A stretch of 64,000 bases of DNA from assembly GCA_029246545.1 (NCBI GenBank), contig JAQWMX010000020.1, positions 1 to 64,000 on the forward strand, read 5' to 3'. Positions 50,999 through 61,986 of this stretch are shown here, one piece after another (position 1 is the stretch's first letter; the number at the start of each line of letters is the position of its first letter). Below the pieces are notes generated by a model. That model did not search any database. It worked only from the letters and a program-made list of their open reading frames with translations, and was not told the origin of the DNA. The position numbers and the translations under genes were made by a program. This stretch comes from Gammaproteobacteria bacterium (lineage in GTDB: Bacteria; Pseudomonadota; Gammaproteobacteria; Pseudomonadales; Pseudohongiellaceae).

Positions 50999-52457
50999 CT
51001 CGAATGGAAGGCGAATCAGTATAGAGCATCACTAAACGATCTATACCTATGCCCTCACCCGCCGCCGGCGGCATGCCATATTCCAATGCAGTAATATAAT
51101 CATTATCAAAGTGCATAGCTTCTTGATCACCGGCATCTTTCTCGGCTACTTGCGCATGAAAGCGTTCAGCTTGATCTTCAGGATCATTTAGCTCAGAAAA
51201 CCCATTGGCAATTTCTCTGCCAGCAATAAATAATTCGAATCTATCTGAGATTTCTGGGCTGTCATCGTTGCGTCTAGCCAAAGGTGAAACTTCGGTTGGG
51301 TATTCGGTTATAAAAGTTGGTTGCTCTAAGAGATGCTCAACTTTTTCTTCAAAAATTTCCATCTGTAACTTACCAATACCCCATGAATCTTTTACAGCAA
51401 CACCAATTTTTTTTGCTAAAGCGCTGACACTTTCTAGATTTGTTAACTGTTCTACAGTCGCACCTTCAACATTATTAATAATGGCATCTACCACAGACAT
51501 TCGAGCAAATGGTTTAGCAAAATCGATAGCAATACCTTGATATGTAATCGTCGTATCACCTTTAACTTCTTCAGCAATATAGCGAAACATATTTTCGGTT
51601 AAATCCATCATGTGATGATAATCAGTATAGGCTTGATAAAATTCCAACATGGTAAATTCAGGATTATGTCGGGTCGATAAACCTTCATTACGAAAGTTAC
51701 GATTAATTTCATAAACTCTTTCAAATCCTCCAACCACCAGTCTCTTTAGGTAGAGTTCTGGCGCTATGCGAAGGTACATATCTTGGTCTAAGGCATTATG
51801 ATGCGTGACAAATGGGCGCGCAGTTGCACCCCCTGGAATCGTTTGTAGCATCGGCGTTTCCACTTCCATGAAGTTATCTGCATTCATAAAACGCCTAATG
51901 GCATCAACTATTTTAGAACGAATAACAAAAGTCTCTCGGACTTCTTCATTGGCAATTAAATCCACATACCTTTGTCGATAACGCACTTCGGTATCAGTTA
52001 ATCCTTTATGTTTATCTGGCAGTGGTCTTAATGATTTTGTTAATAAGCGAACTTCACTAATGCGAACAGATAACTCACCTTTACCTGTTTGAAAAACTTC
52101 ACCGTTAGCTGCAACAATATCACCTAAATCCCAACTTTTAATTTCTTTGTTTTTAACTTCATCTAAGTTTTTAAAATTTATATATAACTGAATTTCACCA
52201 CTGCCATCCAACAAAACGATAAATGGTCCACGCATACGAATTACTCTACCCACTACGCTGACTATACGATTAGCCTTTGTTATGGCTTCTTTGCTTTGCT
52301 CATCAAATTCAGCATGCAACTCATTGGCAAAAGCCGTACGCCGAAAATCATTAGGAAAGGCGTTGCCTTGTTGTCGAATTTCTTGCAGTTTTTCACGACG
52401 TTGATGTATTAGTTTGTTTTCATCAACTGCTTCAGTATTAGTTTCGTTATCGCTCAT
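50958..52457 (-). CDS. lysS: Lysyl-tRNA synthetase, class II
   Basis: Charges tRNA(Lys). N-terminal anticodon-binding OB fold ([20 protein letters not shown]), then the class II core: motif 2 [20 protein letters not shown] and motif 3 [20 protein letters not shown]. It has 499 residues and ends FPHMRPQHS. It lies 43 bases downstream of prfB, the common prfB-lysS pair. Confidence 0.97.
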   Translation of the reverse strand: MSDNETNTEAVDENKLIHQRREKLQEIRQQGNAFPNDFRRTAFANELHAEFDEQSKEAITKANRIVSVVGRVIRMRGPFIVLLDGSGEIQLYINFKNLDEVKNKEIKSWDLGDIVAANGEVFQTGKGELSVRISEVRLLTKSLRPLPDKHKGLTDTEVRYRQRYVDLIANEEVRETFVIRSKIVDAIRRFMNADNFMEVETPMLQTIPGGATARPFVTHHNALDQDMYLRIAPELYLKRLVVGGFERVYEINRNFRNEGLSTRHNPEFTMLEFYQAYTDYHHMMDLTENMFRYIAEEVKGDTTITYQGIAIDFAKPFARMSVVDAIINNVEGATVEQLTNLESVSALAKKIGVAVKDSWGIGKLQMEIFEEKVEHLLEQPTFITEYPTEVSPLARRNDDSPEISDRFELFIAGREIANGFSELNDPEDQAERFHAQVAEKDAGDQEAMHFDNDYITALEYGMPPAAGEGIGIDRLVMLYTDSPSIRDVLLFPHMRPQHS

Positions 52458-52500
52458 TGTTAACTTCTCAGTGCTTTTATTTATAATTTTTTATTAGTTC

Positions 52501-53599
52501 TTATAAGCCCATTTTTAGGCTGGCTTCCATAAACTGATCTAATTCACCATCCAAAACCGCACCTGTATTTGATGTTTCTACATTGGTGCGTAAATCTTTT
52601 ATTCTAGATGAATCCAATACATAAGATCGTATCTGACTGCCCCAACCAATGTCGGCTTTAGTATCTTCTATCGCTTGTAAACTTTCACGCTTTTTCAGCA
52701 TTTCCATTTCGTACAGTTTAGCTTTCAATTGCTTAATAGCCGTTTCTTTATTTTTATGTTGCGAACGTTGATTCTGACACTGTACAACTATTCCACTAGG
52801 TTCATGGGTCAAACGTACTGCAGAATCAGTGGTATTCACATGCTGTCCTCCAGCGCCACTTGAACGATAAGTATCAACTCTAACTTGGCTCATATCTAGC
52901 TCTATATCAATATCATCATCTATTTCAGGTGATACAAATACAGAGGCAAATGAGGTATGTCGTCGATTTCCAGAATCAAAGGGCGATTTTCTTACTAAAC
53001 GGTGTACACCAGTTTCTGTACGCAACCAACCAAAGGCAAACTCACCTTCAAAGTAAAGTGTCGCACCTTTTATACCTGCTCCCTCACCCGGAGTAGATTC
53101 CATCAATTCTGTTTTAAAACCTTTTTGTTCACCCCAACGCAAATACATGCGCATGATCATTTCTGCCCAATCTTGCGCCTCGGTGCCACCAGAGCCTGAT
53201 TGAATATCCAAGAATGCATTATTGGCATCCATTCCCCCGGAAAACATACGACGCTTTTCTAACTGGTCGAGGTTGCTTTCGGCTTTATTTAAATCTAGTA
53301 AAGCCTCATCCAAAAGCTCTTGGTCATTTTCTTCTTTAGCTAGATTAATTATGCCTTCCATATCAGCATAGCTTTGTTCAAGTTCCAGAATGGTATTAAC
53401 AACGCCTTGCAGGCTTACGCGTTCCTTACCTAGTGCTTGAGCATATTCAGGTTTTTCCCAAACAGTAGACTCGGCTAATTCCAGTTCAACTTCCGTTAAG
53501 CGCTCCTGCTTTTGCTCAAAGTCAAAGATACCCCCTGAGAACATTAATACGTCTCAGATTATCTTTTATTTGTTGTAGCAAACTGTTTACTTCAAGCAT
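52501..53599 (-). CDS. prfB: Peptide chain release factor 2, with programmed +1 frameshift
   Basis: Releases chains at UGA and UAA. The true start is the ATG at 53599 ([20 protein letters not shown], 25 codons to CTT), followed by in-frame TGA at 53524-53522. The slippery site reads AGG GGG TAT CTT TGA C: a Shine-Dalgarno-like AGGGGG just before CTT-TGA-C, the known autoregulatory frameshift site. After a +1 shift the frame continues [14 protein letters not shown] to 52501. The full product is 365 residues, the same as E. coli RF2. The GGQ motif is in [11 protein letters not shown] start at 53544 in the second frame would lose the N-terminus and is wrong. Confidence 0.96.
53521..53536 (-). 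promoter_or_regulatory. RF2 +1 frameshift site (AGGGGG-TAT-CTT-TGA-C)
   Basis: On the minus strand the internal Shine-Dalgarno-like purines, the CTT slippery codon (53527-53525) and the weak-context TGA-C (53524-53521) are spaced as in the conserved prfB autoregulation site, with the stop at codon 26. Low RF2 lets ribosomes slip +1 and make more RF2. Confidence 0.95.
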
Positions 53600-53630
53600 G
53601 GTATTACTTCCCTGAAAAAAAGCGCGTATT

Positions 53631-54122
53631 CTAGCGCTTCTGTTTAGCTTCTGCCCACTTTTCACTAACATCTGAATCAGATTCTTTTGCTTCTACCCAG
53701 TGGCCAGCATTATCACTGTTGTTACTTTTCTTCCAAAATGCTGCTTTGGTTTTCAAAAAATCCATAATAAATGTACAAGCCGCGAAGGCAGCTTCGCGAT
53801 GCATACTACTAACACCGACAAAAACAATTTGTTCAGAGACTTTTAACTCACCGATACGATGAATTATTGTTATATCAAGCAAAGGCCATTGCTGATTTGC
53901 TTGTTCGGCAATTTCTTCAAGGTTTTTTTCAGTCATACCGGGATAGTGTTCTACATAAAGTGATGAAACCTCTTGCTCAGCTGAACTCTCGTCATCCATC
54001 TCTCTGACTAGGCCCGTGAAGGTAGCAAGCGCACCAATATCTTTATGCTGAGCACGCATTGCAGTGCACTCATCTTCAATACTGAAGTCTTGCTCTTGAA
54101 TTGAAATTTTCAGTGAACGCAT
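53631..54122 (-). CDS. moaE: Molybdopterin synthase catalytic subunit MoaE
   Basis: With MoaD, inserts two sulfurs into cyclic pyranopterin to form molybdopterin. Conserved stretches: ALATFTGLVREMDD, LYVEHYPGMTEKNLEEIA, IIHRIGELKVSEQIVFVGVSS, REAAFAACTFIMDFLKTKAA and FWKKSNN with the catalytic Lys pair. It has 163 residues. It is last in moaC-moaD-moaE and 31 bases upstream of the prfB start. Confidence 0.94.
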   Translation of the reverse strand: MRSLKISIQEQDFSIEDECTAMRAQHKDIGALATFTGLVREMDDESSAEQEVSSLYVEHYPGMTEKNLEEIAEQANQQWPLLDITIIHRIGELKVSEQIVFVGVSSMHREAAFAACTFIMDFLKTKAAFWKKSNNSDNAGHWVEAKESDSDVSEKWAEAKQKR

Positions 54123-54133
54123 TGCAGAATCTC

Positions 54134-54409
54134 TTAACCACCTGTGACCGGAGGAAAGAAAGCAATTTCATCGCTATCTTTAATTGAGGAAGAAAACTTA
54201 GCGACAGTTTGATTAACTGCAACTAATACGGCAGTGTTATTTAGCACATCACCCCAGCTACTATTAAATTCCTTGTCATCTTTTTCATGCTGCTTAATAA
54301 GCAGTTCAACCAATGCGCTAACTGTATCCACTTGCGATGGCAGTTCAACTTGCTCAGCTGAAAGACCCAGTTTTTCACGAATACTGGCAAAATAATGGAT
54401 AGTCGCCAT
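54134..54409 (-). CDS. moaD: Molybdopterin synthase sulfur-carrier subunit MoaD
   Basis: Ubiquitin-like sulfur carrier. Starts MATIHYFASIREKLGLSAEQ at ATG 54409, 2 bases after the moaC stop, and ends FFPPVTGG with the di-glycine that is adenylated and thiocarboxylated. 91 residues. An upstream TTG at 54427 would overlap moaC and add nothing conserved. moaE follows 11 bases later. Confidence 0.94.
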   Translation of the reverse strand: MATIHYFASIREKLGLSAEQVELPSQVDTVSALVELLIKQHEKDDKEFNSSWGDVLNNTAVLVAVNQTVAKFSSSIKDSDEIAFFPPVTGG

Positions 54410-54411
54410 AG

Positions 54412-54888
54412 TTAATCTCTGCTCCAATCACCCGACTTTCCACCCGATTTTTCTAATAATTGTATTTGCGAAATCGTCATGCCTTTATCAACTGCTTTGC
54501 ACATATCATAAATGGTTAATGCAGCGATAGAAGCGGCCGTTAGTGCTTCCATTTCCACACCAGTTTGACCCGCCAGTTTGCAAGTTGCTGTGATTTTTAC
54601 CTGATTCATTGGTGCATCAGCTTCTAGTTCTACATTAACTGAGCTCAACATAAGTGGGTGACACAAAGGAATTAAATCAGGGCATTTTTTAGCAGCTTGT
54701 ATACCTGCTATACGTGCCACAGCAAACACATCACCCTTTTTATGCTTGCCTTCCGTGATCATCGACAGCGTTTGTGGCTGCATAGTTATAATGGCCTCAG
54801 CTCTTGCTAGACGTTGGCTTATTTCTTTTGCTCCAACATCAACCATTTGAGCTTGGCCTTTGGAATCAAGATGTGTCAAATCACTCAT
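54412..54888 (-). CDS. moaC: Cyclic pyranopterin monophosphate synthase MoaC
   Basis: Completes cyclic pyranopterin formation from the MoaA product. Motifs: [56 protein letters not shown] (with the catalytic His region), [23 protein letters not shown] and the Lys in CKAVDKGM. The start at 54888 is preferred over GTG at 54906. 158 residues. moaA and moaB are not in the window, so they must lie elsewhere. Confidence 0.94.
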   Translation of the reverse strand: MSDLTHLDSKGQAQMVDVGAKEISQRLARAEAIITMQPQTLSMITEGKHKKGDVFAVARIAGIQAAKKCPDLIPLCHPLMLSSVNVELEADAPMNQVKITATCKLAGQTGVEMEALTAASIAALTIYDMCKAVDKGMTISQIQLLEKSGGKSGDWSRD

Positions 54889-54973
54889 TTTTCTGTAACT
54901 CACCAAAAAGAAAGGATTATCGCATTAGTTTACCGTTTATGTAGCCCCCAATTTCGGGTAGGATGCCTCGCTT

Positions 54974-55426
54974 ATGAACTGGCACCCTCATACAACAGTA
55001 GCATGCATTGTGGAAAGCGATGGCCGCTTTCTTATGGTCGAAGAATTTGACCATGGACAAACTGTATTTAATCAACCAGCTGGCCATCTTGATGAAAACG
55101 AAAGCTTATATGAAGCTGCGCTACGTGAAACCTTAGAAGAAACTGCCTGGGAAGTTGAGCTGAATGCCTTCCTTGGCACCTATCAATATTTTTCTCCCCA
55201 AAATGGCATAACTTACATTAGGCACTGTTTTATTGCTTCAGCTGTAAAACATTATCCAGAGTTATCACTGGATAAAGATATTATTGCCGCTCACTGGTTA
55301 AGTTCAGAAGAAATACTAGATTTTGATTTTAAAGCTCGCAGCCCCATTGTTGGCAAGGTCCTGCAAGACTATTTAGCTGGTCAACGATATCCACTGTCGC
55401 TTATTTATCAGCATGTCACATCATGA
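54974..55426 (+). CDS. nudJ: Nudix phosphatase NudJ
   Basis: Nudix hydrolase acting on nucleoside di- and triphosphates and, in E. coli, hydroxymethylpyrimidine diphosphate. Nudix box [20 protein letters not shown] (G-x5-E-x7-RExxEE) is complete; start [20 protein letters not shown]. 150 residues. It overlaps the mnmA start by 4 bases (ATGA type), as in the nudJ-mnmA-hflD-purB cluster of E. coli. Confidence 0.92.
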   Translation: MNWHPHTTVACIVESDGRFLMVEEFDHGQTVFNQPAGHLDENESLYEAALRETLEETAWEVELNAFLGTYQYFSPQNGITYIRHCFIASAVKHYPELSLDKDIIAAHWLSSEEILDFDFKARSPIVGKVLQDYLAGQRYPLSLIYQHVTS

Positions 55427-56529
55427 CTAGTTCAAACATAAACTCAGACACTAAAGTTATAGTCGGTATGTCAGGTGGTGTTGATTCTTCTGTTGCAGCT
55501 CTTTTACTGCTTGAACAAGGTTATCAAGTCGAAGGCTTGTTCATGAAAAACTGGGAAGAAGATGATGGTTCAGAATATTGTACTTCCAAAGAAGACCTAG
55601 CTGATGCTCAGGCTGTTTGTAATAAGCTCGGCATAAACTTACATAATGCCAATTTTGCAGCGGAATATTGGGACAATGTTTTCGAGCATTTCTTACATGA
55701 ATACAAAGCTGGTCGCACGCCTAACCCTGATGTTTTATGCAATCGTGAAATTAAATTTAAAGCTTTTTTAGACTATGCCAAGCATCTTGGTGCCGACCGA
55801 ATAGCTACTGGACACTACGTTAGAAAGGCAGAAGTTGATGGTGAAACTCTTTTATTAAAAGGCCTTGATGGTAATAAAGACCAAAGTTACTTTCTTTGCG
55901 CAATTAAAGAAGAACAAGTAGCCCTAACTTTATTCCCTGTCGGTGAGCTAGAAAAACCTGAAGTTCGCGCTTTAGCTGAAAAGCACGATTTGCTTACGCA
56001 TGATAAAAAAGACAGTACAGGCATCTGTTTTATTGGCGAAAGACGTTTTAAAGATTTTCTCGAAACTTATCTCCCGGGACAAACTGGTGATATTGAAGAC
56101 ACCGAAGGAAATATTCTTGGACAGCATAATGGTTTGATGTACCACACTCTTGGTCAACGCCAAGGCCTTGGTATTGGCGGCGTAAAAAACCAGGAAGAAG
56201 CTCCTTGGTATGTTGCTGAAAAAGATTTAGATAGAAATGTGCTTGTAGTAGTGCAAGGTAATCAGCACCCTCTGCTTTTTAGCAATCAGCTTACGACAAG
56301 AGATATAAGCTGGATTAATCAAAAAGTACCCGCTTTACCGCTGAACTGTCATGTCAAAGTTCGTTACCGACAACAAGATCAAGCTTGTGTATTAGTTAAG
56401 CACGAATCTGGCTATAAGGTTACTTTCGAAGAAGCACAACGTAGTGTCACTCCAGGGCAATTTATCGTGTTTTATCAGGGCGATGTTTGTCTCGGCGGCG
56501 GGGTTATTGAATCTTCTTCTATGGTTTAA
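55423..56529 (+). CDS. mnmA: tRNA 2-thiouridylase MnmA
   Basis: Forms 2-thiouridine at position 34 of tRNAs for Lys, Glu and Gln. PP-loop [16 protein letters not shown], first catalytic Cys in [13 protein letters not shown], second in [17 protein letters not shown], plus [15 protein letters not shown] and the C-terminal beta-barrel. 368 residues. Coupled to nudJ and followed by hflD 8 bases later. Confidence 0.97.
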   Translation: MTSSNINSDTKVIVGMSGGVDSSVAALLLLEQGYQVEGLFMKNWEEDDGSEYCTSKEDLADAQAVCNKLGINLHNANFAAEYWDNVFEHFLHEYKAGRTPNPDVLCNREIKFKAFLDYAKHLGADRIATGHYVRKAEVDGETLLLKGLDGNKDQSYFLCAIKEEQVALTLFPVGELEKPEVRALAEKHDLLTHDKKDSTGICFIGERRFKDFLETYLPGQTGDIEDTEGNILGQHNGLMYHTLGQRQGLGIGGVKNQEEAPWYVAEKDLDRNVLVVVQGNQHPLLFSNQLTTRDISWINQKVPALPLNCHVKVRYRQQDQACVLVKHESGYKVTFEEAQRSVTPGQFIVFYQGDVCLGGGVIESSSMV

Positions 56530-56537
56530 TCTAAGCA

Positions 56538-57179
56538 ATGGATAAACACACGCAACAAGTCATAGCCCTTGCAGGTATTGCTCAAGCAGCATTTCTTGTA
56601 GATCAATTGACACAACATGGCTTGGCAGCTCAAGACAAGTTAAGTACTAGTTTAGAAAGCCTCTTTGTTACTAATCCAAACTCAACCCTTGAAGTTTATG
56701 GTGGTGTTAAAAAATTACAACTTGGCTTACAAGTCTTAGAAGAAATCTTTGTCACTAAGGATAATTCTCTTAAAAGCCCTGAGTTAATGCGTTATTTGAT
56801 AAGTATGGTTTATTTAGAGGCCAGACTTAACAAGCAACAAGGTATGCTTCAAAAAATAGCTAAAGGCATAGCAGGCTCTGAACTTGAAAATAAAAATTCA
56901 AATATGCATTTAGCTGAAAACCCAGACATTATTAATCAACTTGCCAGGCTATATCAGCAAACCATCAGCACTCTTTCCTTCCGAATACAGATTGCGGGCA
57001 AACCACAATATTTAAAAAATACCGCTATCTCCAATACCATTCGGGCAACTTTGCTTGCGGGCATTCGGTCAGCTGTTCTATGGCAACAACTAGGTGGTAG
57101 GCGATGGCATTTTTTAATTAAACGTCGAAAAATCAGTCATGATATTAAAAGGCTGTTAAAAGAAAATTCTAAGCCATAA
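56538..57179 (+). CDS. hflD: High-frequency lysogenization protein HflD homolog
   Basis: HflD is a peripheral membrane protein that modulates lambda CII stability in E. coli; its cellular role is unclear. Helical, 213 residues: QQVIALAGIAQAAFLVDQLT, LEVYGGVKKLQLGLQVL, MRYLISMVYLEARLNKQ and the C-terminal IRATLLAGIRSAVLWQQLGG-RRW are family hallmarks. Position after mnmA confirms it. In E. coli purB follows; here 2.2 kb of other genes intervene. Confidence 0.9.
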   Translation: MDKHTQQVIALAGIAQAAFLVDQLTQHGLAAQDKLSTSLESLFVTNPNSTLEVYGGVKKLQLGLQVLEEIFVTKDNSLKSPELMRYLISMVYLEARLNKQQGMLQKIAKGIAGSELENKNSNMHLAENPDIINQLARLYQQTISTLSFRIQIAGKPQYLKNTAISNTIRATLLAGIRSAVLWQQLGGRRWHFLIKRRKISHDIKRLLKENSKP

Positions 57180-57282
57180 ATTACGTTTATAGTGAGCTTC
57201 CTCAAAAGGCTTCGAACATAGACTTTTCATACAATGGCGTTTATTATCTACGCTTCATTTTTAGTTTTGATAGGGGATAGTA

Positions 57283-58575
57283 ATGCAAGACAATAATAAA
57301 AACTGGGATACTGATTACGAGTGGAAAGTAATCCTCCTACTCGGGCTCGGGTTCGCATTAGTTGGGATGGATCGTTTCGTCATCGGCGCACTTTGGCCGA
57401 CTATTTCCGCTGATTTGGGCATTGACCCTGGTGCAATTGGCACCTTGGCTGGTTTTACTGGCATAACCTGGGGTGTCTTTGCCATCATTTTCGGTCGCCT
57501 TGCAGATAAATGGGGCCATAGAAAAATCATTATTGGTTCTGTGCTAGCATTTTCTTTATTTGGTGGTTTAACTGGTATAGCTGCCGGCCTAACCATGCTT
57601 GTTCTTATTCGATCATTACTCGGTGTTACTGAAGGTGCTTATACACCTACTTCATTTACGGCTACAGCCGTTGCAGGTAAACCAAGTCGCCGTGGACTGC
57701 TCCAGGGTCTTCAGCAATGTGGTCTTCCCCTGCTCGGATTAGGTCTTTCACCTATTATTGCTACAATATTACTTAACGCAGGTTTGAGCTGGCGTGTAAT
57801 TTTCGTGCTAATTGCAGCCCCCGGTTTCATTGTTGCATTGCTCTTATGGAAGGTATTAAGAGAGCCTAAAGACACTATGGGTGCGGCAGACTTAGGAATT
57901 GGAGAGCAAGTTGGTTCAATTGGAATTGGTGAGTTTATAGCCGGGCTTGCTGCTCCGCTAAAAAGCTACAATATCGTAGTTTGTACGATTGCCTTGTTAG
58001 GCTCCATGTGTGGACTGTTCACTTTAGCGGCATTTTTGCCTACTTATCTGGAAGTTGTTCTAGGCATCGGCCTACTTGAAATGGGCCTCATAACATCTGC
58101 TGTAGGTTTCGGTGGTTTCTTTGGTCAAATCGGCTGGTCAGGTGTCTCTGATAAAATCGGTAGAAAGCCTACCGCTATGATTGGTTTCGCTGCTTCTGCT
58201 ATATCCCTCTATTGGTTTATGCAAGTTGATAGCGGCACGATGGCCTTGTTTTTACCTCTATTTATTACCTCTTTCTTCACCTTAGGTAATATCACACTGA
58301 TCACTGGCCCTATCTCTACTGAATCTGCGCCAGGCGGCATGGTTGCTGCTTCTATTGGTGTCACAGTTGGTATTGGTGAGATCTTCGGTGGCGGTCTTGG
58401 TCCAATCACAGGCACTCTCGTTGTGCCAACTTTAGGCCTTTCTGGACCTCTTTATGTGGCTCTAGGTGGCATGGTAATTGCTTTTTTCATCTCACTAATG
58501 TTGAAAGAAACTGCACCAATTAAGGTTGGAAAACCTGGACCATCAGCTATTGATGAGTCTGGACCAGTAGCTTAA
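57283..58575 (+). CDS. MFS transporter of unknown substrate
   Basis: Twelve hydrophobic segments, 430 residues. The MFS motif A is GRLADKWGHRKIIIG after TM2 and its second-half copy is SGVSDKIGRKPTAMIG. TM1 carries GMDRFVIGALWPTISADLG, with an Asp-Arg pair typical of organic-anion permeases of the ACS/AAHS type, so an organic acid is a reasonable guess but no more. An AGGGGAT ribosome binding site precedes the ATG. It sits between hflD and purB, a place where no transporter is usual, and ends with its own terminator. Confidence 0.85.
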   Translation: MQDNNKNWDTDYEWKVILLLGLGFALVGMDRFVIGALWPTISADLGIDPGAIGTLAGFTGITWGVFAIIFGRLADKWGHRKIIIGSVLAFSLFGGLTGIAAGLTMLVLIRSLLGVTEGAYTPTSFTATAVAGKPSRRGLLQGLQQCGLPLLGLGLSPIIATILLNAGLSWRVIFVLIAAPGFIVALLLWKVLREPKDTMGAADLGIGEQVGSIGIGEFIAGLAAPLKSYNIVVCTIALLGSMCGLFTLAAFLPTYLEVVLGIGLLEMGLITSAVGFGGFFGQIGWSGVSDKIGRKPTAMIGFAASAISLYWFMQVDSGTMALFLPLFITSFFTLGNITLITGPISTESAPGGMVAASIGVTVGIGEIFGGGLGPITGTLVVPTLGLSGPLYVALGGMVIAFFISLMLKETAPIKVGKPGPSAIDESGPVA

Positions 58576-58596
58576 GACACAAGCATAAATAGAAAA

Positions 58597-58622
58597 GGGC
58601 AGCTTTAGCTGCCCTTTTTTTT
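58597..58622 (+). terminator. Rho-independent terminator after the MFS gene, possibly two-way
   Basis: Perfect 7-bp stem GGGCAGC/GCTGCCC with loop TTTA and eight T after it. Four A precede the stem, so it could also stop the convergent vapBC transcript from the other side. Confidence 0.92.
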
Positions 58623-58640
58623 ACCCGTCTATTTGTTTTG

Positions 58641-59057
58641 CTAGTAACTTTCCTTCAACTCAAATAACTTTACCCCTTCAATCTCAGCAAATGTCAGTTT
58701 ATTCATGCATAACAACATCGCATCTAAACTGATAGCATGAGCCACAAGCATGGCATTATTCATATTAGTAAATGTCCCTTTTGCTAAGGCCTGCATTTGA
58801 ATCTCCGTATATTGATCAACGGCCTTTTCATCCCAAGGCACAATGGCATCTAAGCGTTCACAAAATGCTTTTACCAAGTTCATATGTTTTTCTTTATTTG
58901 CTGTATTTAATGCTCCAGCCACTAACTCTGCATAAGTAATAGCTGACAACATAATTTCATCACCTCGAGCTGACCAACTTTCTAGCAAACCAAGGGCTTC
59001 TTCATCTTGCGTAAGGATAATATGACGACATAGGTCAGGACTAATTAGAATCAACAT
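58641..59057 (-). CDS. VapC-like PIN-domain protein with altered active site
   Basis: PIN-fold toxin family by length (138 residues), position after a VapB gene (15-base gap) and segments ITYAELVAGA, VAHAISLDAMLLCMNKLTF. Active VapC starts with LDTN and has an Asp in PYDxLIAAHA and an acidic or Asn residue after the LVTxN strand. Here the first motif reads ISPDLC, so the catalytic Asp aligns with Ser (an Asp lies two residues later), and the second reads MNNAMLVAHA, Asn for Asp. Only the Glu of TYAEL is plainly kept. It may be a non-toxic remnant or use shifted residues; alignment by eye leaves some doubt. Confidence 0.78.
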   Translation of the reverse strand: MLILISPDLCRHIILTQDEEALGLLESWSARGDEIMLSAITYAELVAGALNTANKEKHMNLVKAFCERLDAIVPWDEKAVDQYTEIQMQALAKGTFTNMNNAMLVAHAISLDAMLLCMNKLTFAEIEGVKLFELKESY

Positions 59058-59072
59058 AAATTAATAACCTTA

Positions 59073-59291
59073 TTAAGTAGATTTAACTAGACGTGGGCGC
59101 ATCCGCATAAAATCCTCATCAGCCTTATCTTCATCCAGAAATGAGCTCCAAGTACTACGTACTGGCCTCAATAATAACGAATTACCCTGCTTTTCTATAA
59201 AAACTGCATCTACACCCTTAAACTCAAGTTCTCTAGGGATACGCACTGCCTGATTACGGCCATTGGTGAAAATCTTAGCTTTAGTAGCCAT
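59073..59291 (-). CDS. VapB-like antitoxin (AbrB/SpoVT fold)
   Basis: 72 residues. The N-terminus ATKAKIFTNGRNQAVRIPRE is the classic VapB swapped-hairpin DNA-binding domain; the C-terminal LDEDKADEDFMRMRPRLVK is the flexible toxin-binding tail. It is first in the vapBC operon, behind a strong promoter with a perfect palindrome, so autoregulation is likely. Confidence 0.9.
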   Translation of the reverse strand: MATKAKIFTNGRNQAVRIPRELEFKGVDAVFIEKQGNSLLLRPVRSTWSSFLDEDKADEDFMRMRPRLVKST

Positions 59292-59319
59292 TTTAGTACT
59301 CGATATAGCGTTTTTTAAT

Positions 59320-59347
59320 AGTATACGTCATGATTAGCATATGTCAA
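59320..59347 (-). promoter_or_regulatory. vapBC promoter (TTGACA-N16-TATACT)
   Basis: On the minus strand a perfect -35 TTGACA (59347-59342) and -10 TATACT (59325-59320) are 16 bases apart, and about 29 bases before the vapB start. This is the best promoter match in the window. Confidence 0.85.
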
Positions 59348-59357
59348 ACATATGCTA
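59335..59357. promoter_or_regulatory. Palindromic operator of vapBC
   Basis: Perfect 9-base arms TAGCATATG and CATATGCTA flank TCAAA. The -35 element of the vapBC promoter lies inside it, so binding of VapB or VapBC would block RNA polymerase, as known for this family. Confidence 0.8.
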
Positions 59358-59379
59358 GATAAAAATAAATGCTTAAGAC

Positions 59380-59391
59380 TGCTCTTTAATA
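59380..59391 (+). promoter_or_regulatory. boxA-like sequence upstream of purB
   Basis: TGCTCTTTAATA matches the rRNA antitermination element boxA (TGCTCTTTAACA) in 11 of 12 positions, 49 bases before the purB start. In an AT-rich genome a chance match is possible. Confidence 0.3.
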
Positions 59392-59433
59392 AGAAATAAG
59401 GTATTATGCCGCTTTAGAAATACACAGGTTTAG

Positions 59434-60806
<1,373 letters not shown>

Positions 60807-60807
<1 letters not shown>

Positions 60808-61982
60808 TGCTCCCTGCAGACCTTAGCCCTGAAAATTTTCTTGCAGAATATTGGCAGAAAAAACCCTTAATTATAAAAAATGCCTTCGCGAATTTTCAGG
60901 ACCCAATTAGTCCGGAAGAGTTGGCGGGCTTAGCTTGTGAAGAAGAAGTCGAATCAAGACTGGTATTTAATGAAAAAGACAATTGGCGTTTAAAAAACGG
61001 CCCTTTTGTTGAGCAAGATTTCACTTCATTATTAAACGAAAATTGGACCTTATTGGTTCAAGCTGTAGATCAGTGGTTACCACAGACAAAGAAACTTTTA
61101 ACAGAGATTAACTTCATCCCAGATTGGCGACTAGATGACCTGATGGTGAGTTATGCAACTAAAAACTCCGGTATTGGACCTCATTTTGATTATTACGACG
61201 TCATCATCATCCAAGGGCAAGGTCAAAGGCATTGGCAACTAGGACAAAATTGTAACGAGTCTAGCTCATTAAGAAATGATAGTGATTTAAAAATATTAAA
61301 CGATTTTAGTGTTTCTGAAGAGTTCACTTTAGAATGCGGTGATGCCCTGTACATCCCACCTGGTATAGCACATCAGGGCACTTCTCTAGACGATTCATTA
61401 AGTTATTCAATAGGCTTTAGAGCGCCTTCCTATGCTGAAATCATTAGCCAGTATGCTGCGACTATTTTCGATGAATTTAGTGAAGATGAACGCTATAACG
61501 ATCCTGACCTGAAAACACAAGTTTCATCTGCAGAAATAACTGAAGCAAGCATTGAACGCATGAAAACACTTTTACTTGATACCTTGCAAGATGAACAAAA
61601 AATTGAACAATGGTTTGGGCAACACATGACGCAGAGAAAATACCTTGAACTCGAATATATCCCTGATACTGTAATTAATCTAAAAGACTTTGTTACAGCC
61701 CTTACCAATGGCTTAGTTTTAGAAAAGCATCCAGCTGCTCGTTACGCTTTTTACCAAAATAAAGACACTACTTCTTTATTCGTTGATGGAGAAGTATTCG
61801 AAATCCTTAAAGAGGATAAAACTAGTAATAACTTACTCTCAGAACTATGCGATAAAAATACGCAGGCAATAAATGGCCTTTCTTATATTACCAAACAAGA
61901 CTCCATTACATTACTGTGTAAACTTTATAATCAAGGTTCTTTAATTGAAGCTGAAGAGCTAGAAATTAAAGAGTCTAAATAA
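60807..61982 (+). CDS. roxA: Ribosomal protein L16 arginine hydroxylase RoxA (YcfD)
   Basis: JmjC-type 2-oxoglutarate/Fe(II) oxygenase that hydroxylates an arginine of L16 in E. coli. Iron ligands H126 and D128 are in GIGPHFDYYDV and H189 in GIAHQGTS, near E. coli YcfD positions. Begins LPADLSPENFLAEYWQKKPL; the C-terminal winged-helix-like region follows. 391 residues. Next to purB, near where ycfD sits in E. coli. Confidence 0.92.
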
Positions 61983-61986
61983 ACCC

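Noticed and set aside
53501-53544. ATG at 53544 as start of prfB
   Set aside because: It lies in the second frame inside the frameshift region; the 25-codon first frame and slippery site explain the N-terminus better.
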